From the NCBI GenBank assembly GCA_025965315.1, contig JAOPXD010000012.1, forward strand, positions 1 to 47,629: 47,629 nucleotides of DNA, read 5' to 3'. How positions within the stretch are numbered: the stretch's first letter is position 1; every line of letters starts with the position of its first letter. Below the pieces are notes generated by a model. That model was not told where the DNA came from. It did no database searches and was given only the letters and a program-made list of their open reading frames with translations. Position numbers and translations under genes: made by a program. The DNA comes from Marmoricola sp. (GTDB lineage: Bacteria > Actinomycetota > Actinomycetes > Propionibacteriales > Nocardioidaceae). Positions 1 through 8,369 of this stretch are shown here, piece after piece.

Positions 1-285
1 GTCGTTGCCGGTACCCGCCGGTACCAGCCCGAGCCGGGTCGCCGTGCCGGCGAGCGCCTGGACTGCCAGGTGCACCATGCCGTCCCCACCGATGACCACC
101 AGCGACTCGATGCCGTCGGTGACGCACTGGCGAGCGAGATCGAGGGCTTCGTCGGCGTCACGACCGACGAGCGCTCGGACGTCGTACCCGGCATCGGTCA
201 GTCGTGGGATCACGGTCTCGCCGATCCGGCTGCCCTTGCCCTTGCCCGACGTGGGATTGGTCAGGACAGCGATCTGCTTGCGCAC
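1..285 (-). CDS. Diacylglycerol kinase-like lipid kinase, N-terminal part (runs off window)
   Basis: The first 95 residues of a DAGK/YegS-type lipid kinase are present; the rest lies beyond position 1. These enzymes phosphorylate diacylglycerol or related lipids with ATP at the inner membrane face. The N-terminal segment reads as a Rossmann-like strand with NPTSGKGKG near residues 10-18. The nucleotide-binding GGDG motif is near residue 70 and PAGTGND is at the window edge. The start is the GTG at 285, which sits seven bases after a TAGGGT hexamer, so a leaderless transcript is likely. The gene lies 33 bases downstream of tatC on the same strand, an arrangement common in actinobacteria. The family is clear; the exact lipid substrate is not. 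Confidence 0.85.
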   Translation of the reverse strand, partial: MRKQIAVLTNPTSGKGKGSRIGETVIPRLTDAGYDVRALVGRDADEALDLARQCVTDGIESLVVIGGDGMVHLAVQALAGTATRLGLVPAGTGND

Positions 286-292
286 GCTGGAG

Positions 293-298
293 ACCCTA
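293..298 (-). promoter_or_regulatory. -10 box for leaderless lipid kinase gene
   Basis: TAGGGT on the minus strand, followed by seven bases and the GTG start at 285. Transcription would begin at or next to the start codon. Confidence 0.5.
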
Positions 299-318
299 GC
301 GGCCCATCGACGCGCAGA

Positions 319-1161
319 TCACTGCGCGTCGATCGGGGAAACTTCGTCATCGCTCCACTCCGACGAGCTCGCGGCTCGGCGTCGGTCCACCAGACGTGCC
401 ACGATCTCGGAGATCATGAACAGCACCGTCATCGGGATGGCCAGCATGCACATGGTGAACGGGTCCGTGCTCGGTGTCGCGACGGCGGCGAAGGCGAAGA
501 CCCCGATGATGATCCACGGCCGATGCTGACCCAGGGTCCGGCCGCTGATCACGCCGGCCAGGTTCAGCATCACCACGAACAAGGGGATCTCGAAGGCGAC
601 TCCGAAGAGCAGGAGGAGCCGTACGACGAACGAGAAGTAGTCGTTGAACTCGACCAGGCTCTCGACGCTCTTGGGCGTCAGGCCCAGCAGCACGTGCAGG
701 CCCTTCGGCAGGATCCAGTAGCCAGTGCCGACGCCTGCGAGGAACAGCGGCCCTGCGACCGCGGCGAAGATCCGGGTCCACCTGCGCTCCCGCGGATGCA
801 GGCCGGGGAGGATGAAGGCCCAGATCTGGTACAGCCAGAACGGGCTGCTGGCAACCACGGCGGCCGCCGCGCACAGCTTGATCTGGAGCAGGAAGGGTCC
901 GCCGACCCCGCTGATGACAGGCTGGCTGACCCGGCCGTGTCCCAGGAGCTCACGCGCGTGGTTGTACGGGGTCAGCAGCAGGTCGAAGAGTCTGTTGTAG
1001 AAGAAGAATGCGATGACGACAAAGACGAGGAAGATCAGCGCCGACTGGAAGAGCCGACCGCGAAGTTCAAGGAAATGGTCGTACAACGCCATCCGACCGC
1101 CCTCGCCGACCTTCGACCGGGGCTTGGTCGAGAAGGCGCCGACGACGCGGCTCAGCGCCAT
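319..1161 (-). CDS. tatC: Sec-independent protein translocase TatC
   Basis: TatC is the multi-spanning core of the twin-arginine translocase that recognises RR signal peptides of folded proteins. The 280-residue product starts with a short basic tail, then the family signature HFLELRGR near residues 29-36. Six hydrophobic segments follow (about 38-60, 89-115, 130-152, 172-203, 213-230 and 235-255), ending in a charged cytoplasmic tail. An internal ATG (residue 24, position 1092) preceded by a purine-rich stretch is an alternative start; many family members carry an N-terminal extension like this one, so I kept the longer form. It lies 11 bases after tatA, so the two form an operon. No tatB is visible here, as usual for actinobacteria, where it sits elsewhere. 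Confidence 0.95.
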   Translation of the reverse strand: MALSRVVGAFSTKPRSKVGEGGRMALYDHFLELRGRLFQSALIFLVFVVIAFFFYNRLFDLLLTPYNHARELLGHGRVSQPVISGVGGPFLLQIKLCAAAAVVASSPFWLYQIWAFILPGLHPRERRWTRIFAAVAGPLFLAGVGTGYWILPKGLHVLLGLTPKSVESLVEFNDYFSFVVRLLLLFGVAFEIPLFVVMLNLAGVISGRTLGQHRPWIIIGVFAFAAVATPSTDPFTMCMLAIPMTVLFMISEIVARLVDRRRAASSSEWSDDEVSPIDAQ

Positions 1162-1172
1162 GAGTGGGCGGG

Positions 1173-1457
1173 TCAGTCAGTACTGGCGTCGTGCCGCGCA
1201 GCTTCAGCCTGCGGCGCGGGCGGCTGGGCCGTGACCCCGGGGGCGTCGATCACACGCGCTGCGGTTCCGGTATCCGCAGTCTTACCGGCGTCGTCGTCCT
1301 CGTCGTCAGTCATCAGGCCCTTGGTCTCTGCCTTGAAGATACGGAGGGCTCGCCCGCTGCCACGGGCAAGCTCAGGAAGCTTCTTGCCACCGAAGACGAG
1401 CAGGACCACTACGAGCAAGACGATGATGTGCCAGGGCTCCAAGCCGTTCCTGAGCAT
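1173..1457 (-). CDS. tatA: Twin-arginine translocase subunit TatA
   Basis: TatA oligomerises to form the Tat translocation pore. The 94-residue product has one N-terminal transmembrane helix (residues 8-22), the hinge FGGKKLPELARGSG (22-35), an amphipathic helix and a low-complexity acidic, Ala/Pro-rich tail. The FGGKKLPE hinge is diagnostic of the TatA/E family. ATG at 1457 is preceded by a moderate AAGAG Shine-Dalgarno. The gene precedes tatC with an 11-base gap, so the two are translated from one message. Confidence 0.95.
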   Translation of the reverse strand: MLRNGLEPWHIIVLLVVVLLVFGGKKLPELARGSGRALRIFKAETKGLMTDDEDDDAGKTADTGTAARVIDAPGVTAQPPAPQAEAARHDASTD

Positions 1458-1493
1458 TTCGTAGTCTCTTTTCCGTATCGAAGGCGAAGCCCC

Positions 1494-1499
1494 ATCCTA
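1494..1499 (-). promoter_or_regulatory. Putative -10 box of the tatA-tatC operon
   Basis: TAGGAT on the minus strand about 36 bases before the tatA ATG, giving a leader of about 30 bases. It separates tat from the upstream paf genes. No clear -35 is seen. Confidence 0.35.
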
Positions 1500-1547
1500 G
1501 CGCGGCCTCGCCTGTCGGGTCGCTGATGGGTGAATAATCGATCGGGT

Positions 1548-2531
1548 CTACGCCGTGGCGCGTTGCAACCGGAGCGCTTCGGCGGCCACCGCGCTCAGCC
1601 TATCCCCGAGAAGAGCAGGATCCAGCACGGTCAGCCCGTGCCCGAAGCGCATCGCCAACCGGAGCAACCAGCCTTCGTCCGCGACGGCGAGGGTGACCTC
1701 GAGGCCACCGTCCGACGTCTCGACCGACGTCAGCACCGGGTAGTACTCAGCGAACCAGCGCATCTCCTGGCTCAGCCGCAACCGCGCGATGAGGTCGTCG
1801 GGGCCTGATGCGAACAGGCCCTCGGCGAGATCGCGGGGTCGGAGCTTCGGAACGGCCCGCGGTGTGTCCAGCACCGTGACCGAGGCAACCCGGTCCAGCC
1901 GGAACAGCCGTCGGTCGTCCGCCAGGTGGCACCAGGCGTCGAGGTAACCGCGTCCGTCGCGCTCCAGGAGCGCGATCGGGTCGACGACCCGGTCGGTGGC
2001 TTCGTCGCGGCTGGGAACCAGGTAGGAGATCTGCAGCTGCCGGTCTGCTTTCAGCGCCTGCTCGATCGGGCCCCGGATGGCCTGCTCTGTCACCCGCTGT
2101 GCCGGGATCCGGACGTCCACCAGCGGTGTCGACCCGGCCTCGGTGGCGGCCTCGAGCTTGGCCAGGGTGCGCTCGACGACCTCGCGCGAGGCCACCGTGC
2201 TCGAGTCCAGGAGCGCCCGGAGCGCGACGATAAGCGCGAACGCTTCGTTGCTGCCCAGCCGGAGCGGTCGCGCGAGGAAGTCGGCGTTGTCGATCCGGAC
2301 GATGCCGTCCGGGTCGTCGACGAGCGCCTCGACGTTGATGTCGATCAGCTCGGCGGGCCCGAATCCGGGGAGCCCGCACATGTACAGCACCCGCAGGTCC
2401 TTGAGCATCTGGTCACGCGAGACCCCGAAGTCGGCCGCCACCTCGTGCAGCGGAACCCCACCGCGGGTCTGCAGGTACGGCGCCAGGGCGAGCAACCTGG
2501 TCAGCTGGTCGCGGGTCGATGCACCGCTCAC
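1548..2531 (-). CDS. pafC: WYL-domain transcriptional activator PafC
   Basis: PafC pairs with PafB to form the PafBC activator of the LexA/RecA-independent DNA-damage response in actinobacteria. The 327-residue protein has an N-terminal winged-helix/HTH (about 5-55, with the recognition segment DFGVSRDQMLKDL), then a WYL domain (about 145-225) with the variant core GYLDAWC and RRLFRLDRV. A WCX-type C-terminal domain follows. The start overlaps the pafB stop by four bases (ATGA), so translation is coupled and the subunits are made in step. The pairing with an adjacent sister gene and the place downstream of pafA support the name. Confidence 0.93.
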   Translation of the reverse strand: MSGASTRDQLTRLLALAPYLQTRGGVPLHEVAADFGVSRDQMLKDLRVLYMCGLPGFGPAELIDINVEALVDDPDGIVRIDNADFLARPLRLGSNEAFALIVALRALLDSSTVASREVVERTLAKLEAATEAGSTPLVDVRIPAQRVTEQAIRGPIEQALKADRQLQISYLVPSRDEATDRVVDPIALLERDGRGYLDAWCHLADDRRLFRLDRVASVTVLDTPRAVPKLRPRDLAEGLFASGPDDLIARLRLSQEMRWFAEYYPVLTSVETSDGGLEVTLAVADEGWLLRLAMRFGHGLTVLDPALLGDRLSAVAAEALRLQRATA

Positions 2532-3508
2532 GAGCTGGCTCCGCTCAGCGCCGAGAGCCGCTCGACGACCAGGGCGACCAGCTCGGGCGGCGCGACCGCG
2601 ACCACGTCGCCCAGATGGCTCAGCACGTCACCGGCGAGGTCGTCGCGCGAGTACATCGTGACCCGTAGCCGGTCCCACTCCGTGCCCGGATCGGGGCCGG
2701 GGACCGGGCCGGTGACCTCCAGCGCACGCCGGCGGAGCAGCACGGCACTCCCCCGCCGGGCGAGCACGGTCGCCTCGCTGGTGGGCCTGACCGGGGTCAG
2801 GTTCGCGGTCAGTGCCCGGACATCGGTGCCCTCGGGCACTGCGAAGGACCCTGGTCTGCCGTCGGCGACGACCTCGCCCTCGACCCGGCTCAGCCGGAAC
2901 ATCCGTGGTTCCCTCCGGTCGCGGTCGAACCCGACGACGTACCAGCGCTCGCGGGAGGTCACGACGCCCCAGGGTTCGACGTGCCGGGTCGTCGGCGCCG
3001 GGTCGGAGGGGCGCCGGTAGCCGAAGCGGATCGGGGTCCGGCTGATCGTCATCGCCCACATCGCGTCGAACGCCGGCTCGTCGGCCTGCACCCGCGGCTG
3101 GAGGACGTCGAGCACCTCCCGGTCGACGTCGTACCCGGCGGCACGCAGCTTGACCAGCGCGTCCGAGGTCGCCGATGCCAGGCCGGCGTGCTGCCAGACC
3201 CGGGCAGCGAGCCCGAGGACGGCGACCTCGTCCGGCTCGAACGCGAGATCGGGCAGCTCGAACGCGTCCCGGGCGATCCGGTAGCCCTGCTCGTCCTCGA
3301 AGAACTTGTCGACGAACCCGAGCTCCAGCGGGATCCCGATCGCACGGAGCTCGGCCTTGTCACGCTCGAACATCTTCTCGAAGGCCTCGTCCTCGGACCC
3401 GTGGTAGCCCTCGATGACCTCGCGGATGCGGTCCTTGGTCACGTAGGTCCGCGAGACCAGCAGCATGATGACGAGGTTCATCAGCCGCTCTGACTTCGAC
3501 GCGGTCAT
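2528..3508 (-). CDS. pafB: WYL-domain transcriptional activator PafB
   Basis: PafB is the partner of PafC in the PafBC heterodimer that induces DNA-repair genes after genotoxic stress. The 326-residue protein opens with an HTH (about 4-50, SKSERLMNLVIMLL onward). A WYL domain has the core ERWYVVGFDRDRREPRMFRL around residues 187-206, followed by a C-terminal WCX domain. The ATG at 3508 has an AAGGGG Shine-Dalgarno seven bases upstream. It begins 22 bases after pafA and overlaps pafC by four bases, so it sits inside a pafA-pafB-pafC transcript. Confidence 0.93.
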   Translation of the reverse strand: MTASKSERLMNLVIMLLVSRTYVTKDRIREVIEGYHGSEDEAFEKMFERDKAELRAIGIPLELGFVDKFFEDEQGYRIARDAFELPDLAFEPDEVAVLGLAARVWQHAGLASATSDALVKLRAAGYDVDREVLDVLQPRVQADEPAFDAMWAMTISRTPIRFGYRRPSDPAPTTRHVEPWGVVTSRERWYVVGFDRDRREPRMFRLSRVEGEVVADGRPGSFAVPEGTDVRALTANLTPVRPTSEATVLARRGSAVLLRRRALEVTGPVPGPDPGTEWDRLRVTMYSRDDLAGDVLSHLGDVVAVAPPELVALVVERLSALSGASS

Positions 3509-3530
3509 CGTGCCCCTTCGCTGGTCCGGA

Positions 3531-4892
3531 TCACATGCCTTCGATCAATCGCTCGACGCGTTCGTCGTGCGACCGGAAAGGATCCTTGCAGAGCACGGTC
3601 CGTTGCGCCTGGTCGTTGAGCTTGAGGTGCACCCAGTCGACGGTGAAGTCGCGGCGCCGTTCCTGCGCCTTCTTGATGAAGTTGCCGCGGAGGCGGGCGC
3701 GGGTGGTCTGCGGCGGGATCGACTTGGCGGCGAACACGTCCAGGTCGTTGGTGACCCGGGCGACCGCGCCGCGCTTCTCCAGCAGGTAGTAGAGCCCGCG
3801 GTCCCGGTGGATGTCGTGGTACGCGAGGTCGAGCTGGGCGATCCGCGGGTGCCCGAGAGTGAGGTCGTTCTGCGCGCGGTAGCGGTCGATGAGCTTCCAC
3901 TTGATCACCCAGTCGATCTCGCGCTCGACCAGGGACAGGTCGCCCGACTCGACGGCCTTGAGGCCGCGCTCCCAGAGATCGAGGGACCGCTCGATCACCG
4001 GCGTGTGCAGCTCGCGACGATCGACGAAGTCGCGGGCCCGGGACAGGTACTCCGACTGGATCTCCAGGACGGTGGCCTCGCGCCCGTTGGCGAGCAGGAC
4101 CTTGCGACGACCGGTCATGTCGTGCGAGATCTCCCGGATCGCCCGGATCGGGTTCTCCATCGTGAGGTCGCGCATCACGACGCCCTCCTCGATCATCCGC
4201 AGCACCAGGTCGCAGCTGGCGACCTTGAGCATCGTGGTCGTCTCGCTCATGTTCGAGTCGCCGACGATCACGTGCAGCCGACGGAAGCGCTCCGCGTCGG
4301 CGTGCGGCTCGTCCCGGGTGTTGATGATCGGCCGTGACCGGGTGGTGGCGCTGGAGACGCCTTCCCAGATGTGCTCGGCGCGCTGGCTCAACGAGTACGA
4401 CGCGCCCCGCGGCGTCTGGATGACCTTGCCGGCCCCGACGATGACCTGCCGGGTCACCAGGAACGGGATCAGCACGTCGGCGAGCTTGCTGAACTCCCCG
4501 TTGCGGCTGACCAGGTAGTTCTCGTGGCAGCCGTAGGAGTTCCCGGCCGAGTCGGTGTTGTTCTTGAACAGGTAGACGTCCCCGGAGATGCCCTCGTCGT
4601 GCAGCCGACGCTCAGCATCGATCAGCAGGCCCTCGAGGATGCGCTCCCCGGCCTTGTCATGGGTGACCAGGTCGACGATGTCGTCGCACTCGGGGGTGGC
4701 GTACTCGGGGTGGCTGCCGACGTCGAGGTAGAGCCGCGCGCCGTTGCGCAGGAAGACGTTGCTGCTGCGTCCCCAGCTGACGACCTTGCGGAACAGGTAG
4801 CGGGCGACCTCGTCCGGCGAGAGACGCCGCTGCCCCTTGAAGGTGCAGGTGACGCCGTACTCGTTCTCGATCCCGAAGATGCGCCGGTCCAC
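3531..4892 (-). CDS. pafA: Pup-protein ligase PafA
   Basis: PafA activates the C-terminal glutamate of Pup with ATP and forms an isopeptide bond to lysines of target proteins. At 453 residues it has the family length and the carboxylate-amine ligase (glutamine-synthetase-like) fold. The Mg-binding GIENEYG is at residues 7-13 (Glu9), the catalytic Asp57 lies in [15 protein letters not shown], and [18 protein letters not shown] (about 109-126) is present. The [10 protein letters not shown] stretch and a C-terminal PafA-type domain follow. GTG at 4892 is chosen because TAGGCT ends exactly six bases upstream, which implies leaderless transcription independent of prcA. It is homologous to dop (6752-8257); the lack of the Dop loop and the shorter length separate the two. 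Confidence 0.97.
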   Translation of the reverse strand: MDRRIFGIENEYGVTCTFKGQRRLSPDEVARYLFRKVVSWGRSSNVFLRNGARLYLDVGSHPEYATPECDDIVDLVTHDKAGERILEGLLIDAERRLHDEGISGDVYLFKNNTDSAGNSYGCHENYLVSRNGEFSKLADVLIPFLVTRQVIVGAGKVIQTPRGASYSLSQRAEHIWEGVSSATTRSRPIINTRDEPHADAERFRRLHVIVGDSNMSETTTMLKVASCDLVLRMIEEGVVMRDLTMENPIRAIREISHDMTGRRKVLLANGREATVLEIQSEYLSRARDFVDRRELHTPVIERSLDLWERGLKAVESGDLSLVEREIDWVIKWKLIDRYRAQNDLTLGHPRIAQLDLAYHDIHRDRGLYYLLEKRGAVARVTNDLDVFAAKSIPPQTTRARLRGNFIKKAQERRRDFTVDWVHLKLNDQAQRTVLCKDPFRSHDERVERLIEGM

Positions 4893-4898
4893 AGGTCG

Positions 4899-4904
4899 AG
4901 CCTA
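4899..4904 (-). promoter_or_regulatory. -10 box of pafA overlapping the prcA stop codon
   Basis: TAGGCT on the minus strand ends six bases before the pafA GTG. Its first three bases are the TAG stop codon of prcA. Confidence 0.55.
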
Positions 4905-5612
4905 TGCCTCCACGGGCGAGCCCGAGAGGGAATCGCCGTCCAGCCTGCGGAACTTGCGCTGCTGGGTGCGGGTCCGGTCCAGGATCGCGATCTCGAGATC
5001 CGCGGCCGGGATGGTCCTGTCCTCGGTGCCTCCCGGGGCGCCGGAGCGGCCCAGGGCCTCGACTGCCAGGGCGATCGCGGCGTCCAGGGACAGGCCCGCC
5101 GCGTAGTGCTCCTTGAGGTACGCCGACACCGCCTCCGCGTCGCCGCCCATCGCCGCGAACTCGTGCTCGTCGGCGACCTGGCCGTCGTAGGTGAGCCGGA
5201 AGATCTGGTCGTCGGCCACGTCGTCCCCGACCTCGGCGACGAAGATCTCCACCTCGTAGGGCTTCTCGCCGCCGGAGGAGAAGATCGTGCCGAGGGTCTG
5301 CGCGTAGGCGTTCGCAAGGCCGCGCCCGGTGACGTCGCGGCGGTCGTAGGAGTAGCCACGGAGGTCGGCGAGCCGGACACCGGCGATCCGGAGGTTCTCG
5401 AACTCGTTGTAGCGCCCGACGGCGGCGAACGCGATCCGGTCGTAGATCTCGCTGACCTTGTGCAGCGCCTTCGAGGGGTTCTCGGAGACGAACACGATCC
5501 CGTCGGCGTACTGGACGACAGCCACCGACCGGCCGCGGGCGATGCCCTTGCGGGCGAAGTCCGCCCGGTCCTTCATCAGCTGTTCGGGGGAAACGTAGAA
5601 CGGCATCGTCAT
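4902..5612 (-). CDS. prcA: 20S proteasome alpha subunit PrcA
   Basis: PrcA forms the outer seven-membered rings that gate the actinobacterial 20S proteasome and bind the C-termini of ring activators. The 236-residue product begins [11 protein letters not shown] and keeps the alpha-subunit H0 helix and gate region ([22 protein letters not shown]). The [20 protein letters not shown] stretch (about 45-65) and the [11 protein letters not shown] motif follow. The C-terminal tail is Ser/Gly-rich and probably flexible. ATG 5612 has a GGAG Shine-Dalgarno eight bases upstream; the Met at residue 3 is a weaker alternative. It lies 40 bases downstream of prcB. Confidence 0.96.
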   Translation of the reverse strand: MTMPFYVSPEQLMKDRADFARKGIARGRSVAVVQYADGIVFVSENPSKALHKVSEIYDRIAFAAVGRYNEFENLRIAGVRLADLRGYSYDRRDVTGRGLANAYAQTLGTIFSSGGEKPYEVEIFVAEVGDDVADDQIFRLTYDGQVADEHEFAAMGGDAEAVSAYLKEHYAAGLSLDAAIALAVEALGRSGAPGGTEDRTIPAADLEIAILDRTRTQQRKFRRLDGDSLSGSPVEA

Positions 5613-5652
5613 GGTGGGTTCTCCGGTGATCGAGCGTAGTCGAGGTTCAGGC

Positions 5653-6504
5653 TCAGGTCAGGGCTGCTGCGGGACCGTCAGGACGCCGCATCCGGGCGGC
5701 CACCACCCGGTCGGCGGTCGCCGCCACCTCGGCATCCGGTACCCGGTGCTGGCCCTCGGCGGTGATCACGTGCACCACCGGGAAGATCCGCCGGGTCAGG
5801 TCGGGTCCGCCGGTGGCGGAGTCGTCGTCGGCAGCGTCGTACAGGGCCTGGACGGCGGCGGTGACGCACTCGTCGGCGTTGAAGTCGCCGCGGTAGAGCT
5901 TCTTCAGCGACCCGCGGGCGAAGACCGACCCGGAGCCCACGGAGTGGAACGCGGTCTCCTCGTAGCGGCCACCGGTGACGTCGTAGCTGAAGATCCGGCC
6001 GATGCCGGCGCGGCGGTCGTACCCGGCGAAGAGCGGCACCACGGCAAGGCCCTGCATCGCCAGGGCGAGGTTGTTGCGGATCAGCGCCGAGAGCCGGTTG
6101 GCCTTGCCGTCGATCGAGAGCGTGCTGCCCTCGATCTTCTCGTAGTGCTCGAGCTCGGTCTGGAACAGCCGCACCATCTCGACGGCGAGGCCGGCGGTCC
6201 CCGCGATGCCGACGCAGGAGTACTCGTCGGCGGGGAAGACCTTCTCGATGTCCCGCTGGGCGATCACGTTGCCCATCGTTGCCCGGCGATCGCCGGCCAT
6301 CACGACTCCATCGGCGAAGGTCGCGGCGACGATCGTGGTCCCGTGCGGTGCCAGGTCGACCGGGCTGTGCGCCGGCAGCGCGCGGCGCGCGGGCAGCAGC
6401 TCGGGAGCAACCGTGCCCAGGAAGTCGGCGAACGACGACGTGCCCGGACTCAGGAAGACGTCCGCGAGGCGCGCCATGTTGCGCGAGGAAGAATCGGTGC
6501 TCAC
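5653..6504 (-). CDS. prcB: 20S proteasome beta subunit PrcB (proprotein)
   Basis: PrcB forms the inner catalytic rings. The 283-residue precursor carries a propeptide of 55 residues that is removed autocatalytically between Gly55 and Thr56 in APHGTTIVA. Thr56 becomes the N-terminal nucleophile. The sequence [23 protein letters not shown] that follows is the Ntn-hydrolase signature, including the Asp and Arg/Lys region of the active site. [22 protein letters not shown] and the [19 protein letters not shown] stretch are also typical. The start overlaps the pup stop by four bases (ATGA), so prcB translation is coupled to pup. Confidence 0.97.
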   Translation of the reverse strand: MSTDSSSRNMARLADVFLSPGTSSFADFLGTVAPELLPARRALPAHSPVDLAPHGTTIVAATFADGVVMAGDRRATMGNVIAQRDIEKVFPADEYSCVGIAGTAGLAVEMVRLFQTELEHYEKIEGSTLSIDGKANRLSALIRNNLALAMQGLAVVPLFAGYDRRAGIGRIFSYDVTGGRYEETAFHSVGSGSVFARGSLKKLYRGDFNADECVTAAVQALYDAADDDSATGGPDLTRRIFPVVHVITAEGQHRVPDAEVAATADRVVAARMRRPDGPAAALT

Positions 6505-6704
6505 TGGCCGCCCTTCTGGATGAACGACTTCACGAAGTCCTCGGCGTTGACCTCGAGCACGTCGTCGATCTCGTCGAGGATCGCGTCGATGTCCTCGTCG
6601 AGCTTCTCCTTGCGCTCGGCGACACTGCCGTCGGTGGTCGTGGTCTCCTCGACCGTCTCCTCGACCTCGGACGACTTGCGCGGCTGCTTGTGCTCCTGGG
6701 CCAT
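6501..6704 (-). CDS. pup: Prokaryotic ubiquitin-like protein Pup
   Basis: Pup is the small disordered tag that PafA attaches to lysines and that ARC recognises. The 67-residue product is rich in Glu, Asp, Lys and Thr. It has the helix-forming ARC-binding segment (about 30-55, [18 protein letters not shown]) and ends in Gly-Gly-Gln. Because the last residue is Gln and not Glu, Dop must deamidate it before ligation. A strong AAGGAG Shine-Dalgarno lies seven bases upstream of the ATG, in contrast to the many leaderless neighbours, which fits a protein needed in quantity. The stop overlaps prcB by four bases. Confidence 0.98.
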   Translation of the reverse strand: MAQEHKQPRKSSEVEETVEETTTTDGSVAERKEKLDEDIDAILDEIDDVLEVNAEDFVKSFIQKGGQ

Positions 6705-6748
6705 GGCGCTTCTCCTTCAGCTCACACCGGGATCCTCCGGTAACAACG

Positions 6749-6754
6749 ACCCTA
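6749..6754 (-). promoter_or_regulatory. Putative -10 box of pup-prcB-prcA overlapping the dop stop codon
   Basis: TAGGGT on the minus strand begins with the TAG stop of dop. It would give a leader of roughly 38 bases that contains the strong pup Shine-Dalgarno. Confidence 0.45.
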
Positions 6755-8257
6755 GCGAGTCAGGGCTGAGAACAGGGCGAGAGCCGTGTCACTGTTGTCG
6801 ATCAATTCGCCGACATGGGCCTTGCTGCCGCGCATCGGGTCGATGGTCGGGACCCGCTGGAGGGAGTCGTGACCCGGCAGGTCGAAGATCACCGAGTCCC
6901 ACGAGGCCGCCGCGATGCTGTCGGGGTACTTCTCCAGGCACCGGCCGCGGAAGTAGGCCCGGGTGTCCTCCGGCGGTTCGTGCATGGCCGCCGTGACCGC
7001 CTCGTCGGTGAGCAGCCGTTGCATCCGGCCGAGCCGCACCAGCCGGTGGTACAGCCCCTTCTCGGGGCGGATGTCGGCGTACTGGAGGTCGATCAGGTGC
7101 AGCTTGGCGTCGTCCCAGTCGAGGCCGTCGCGCTCGCGGTAGGACTCCAGCAGCTTCAGCTTGGCGACCCAGTCCAGCTCGGTGGCGCACTCGAACGGGT
7201 CGCGCTCCAGCCGGGTCAGCACCGACTCCCACCGCTCCAGCACCCCCGCGGTGTCGGCGTCGACGTCGTCGCCGTACCGCTGCGCGACGTACGCCGAGGC
7301 GAGCGTGAAGTACTCCCACTGCAGCTGGACCGCGGTCAGGGTCTGCCCGTTCGGACGCTCCAGCAGGTACTGGAGCGTCGGGTCGTGGCTCACCGCCCGC
7401 AGGGACGCCACCGGGTTGACCACGGTCAGCTCGTTGGTGATGAACCGGTTCTCGATCATGTCGAGGACCAGCGCCGCGGTGCCCACCTTCAGGTACGTCG
7501 AGATCTCCGACAGGTTGGCGTCCCCGATGATCACGTGCAGCCGCCGGGACTTCTCGGGGTCGGCGTGCGGCTCGTCCCGGGTGTTGATCAGCGGCCGCTT
7601 GAGGGTGGTCTCCAGCCCGACCTCGACCTCGAAGAAGTCCGAGCGCTGGGCGATCTGGAAGCCGTGCTCGCGGCCGTCCTGGCCGATCCCGACCCGTCCC
7701 GCGCCGCAGACCACCTGCCGGGAGACGAAGAACGGGATCAGGTGCTTGACGATGTCGCCGAACGGGGTCGAGCGGTTCATCAGGTAGTTCTCGTGGGCGC
7801 CGTACGACGCGCCCTTGTTGTCGGTGTTGTTCTTGTAGAGCACCAGGTCGGGCTCGCCGGCCACGGACGCGAAACGGCAGGCGTCCAGCGCGACCTGCTC
7901 CCCCGCCTTGTCCCACAGCACCGCATCGAGCGGGTTGGTGACCTCGGGGCTCGAGTACTCCGGGTGCGCGTGGTCGACGTACAGGCGGGCACCGTTGGTG
8001 AGGATCACGTTCGCGAGCCCGAGGTCCTCGTCGGTCAGCTGGCTCGGGTCTGCGGTCTCGCGGGCGAGGTCGAAACCTCGCGCGTCACGCAGCGGGGACT
8101 CCTCCTCGAAGTCCCAGCGGGCACGCCGCACGTGCAGCTCGGCACTCGCGTAGGCGTTCACCAGGCGGGTGCTGGCGACCATCGGGTTGGCGTGCGGCTG
8201 GCCGACGACCGAGATGCCGAACTCGGTCTCAGTTCCCATGATCCTGCGCACACTCAT
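6752..8257 (-). CDS. dop: Pup deamidase/depupylase Dop
   Basis: Dop deamidates the Gln of Pup and also removes Pup from substrates. With the start at 8257 it has 501 residues, the length of the mycobacterial enzyme. It shares the glutamine-synthetase-like fold with PafA: GTETEFG at residues 8-14, the catalytic Asp95 in [15 protein letters not shown], then [18 protein letters not shown] and [10 protein letters not shown]. The insertion between about residues 38 and 80 is the Dop-specific loop. An open reading frame extends 15 codons further upstream, but the ATG at 8257 is six bases after TACCCT and matches family N-termini ([14 protein letters not shown]), so I chose it. Confidence 0.97.
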   Translation of the reverse strand: MSVRRIMGTETEFGISVVGQPHANPMVASTRLVNAYASAELHVRRARWDFEEESPLRDARGFDLARETADPSQLTDEDLGLANVILTNGARLYVDHAHPEYSSPEVTNPLDAVLWDKAGEQVALDACRFASVAGEPDLVLYKNNTDNKGASYGAHENYLMNRSTPFGDIVKHLIPFFVSRQVVCGAGRVGIGQDGREHGFQIAQRSDFFEVEVGLETTLKRPLINTRDEPHADPEKSRRLHVIIGDANLSEISTYLKVGTAALVLDMIENRFITNELTVVNPVASLRAVSHDPTLQYLLERPNGQTLTAVQLQWEYFTLASAYVAQRYGDDVDADTAGVLERWESVLTRLERDPFECATELDWVAKLKLLESYRERDGLDWDDAKLHLIDLQYADIRPEKGLYHRLVRLGRMQRLLTDEAVTAAMHEPPEDTRAYFRGRCLEKYPDSIAAASWDSVIFDLPGHDSLQRVPTIDPMRGSKAHVGELIDNSDTALALFSALTR

Positions 8258-8263
8258 GCCGCG

Positions 8264-8269
8264 AGGGTA
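8264..8269 (-). promoter_or_regulatory. -10 box of leaderless dop
   Basis: TACCCT on the minus strand, then six bases, then the dop ATG. Confidence 0.5.
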
Positions 8270-8324
8270 CGCGCGAGCGTCCCACCGGTTCGCCGGTACC
8301 ACCTGCTCACTCAGCGAACCGTGT

Positions 8325-8330
8325 TATTTT
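8325..8330 (+). promoter_or_regulatory. Putative -10 box of the PLD-like gene
   Basis: TATTTT in the AT-richest spot between dop and the PLD-like gene, about 40 bases before the TTG start. It gives a leader that contains a GGGAG Shine-Dalgarno. Confidence 0.35.
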
Positions 8331-8369
8331 CGGCGGCACTCGGAAACGCATGACGAATGGGAGCAACCC

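Noticed and set aside
7818-7826. TTGTCGGTG as a PafBC-type promoter element
   Set aside because: It is antisense within dop, where it encodes the conserved NNTDNK stretch, and no TANNNT follows at an eight-base spacing.
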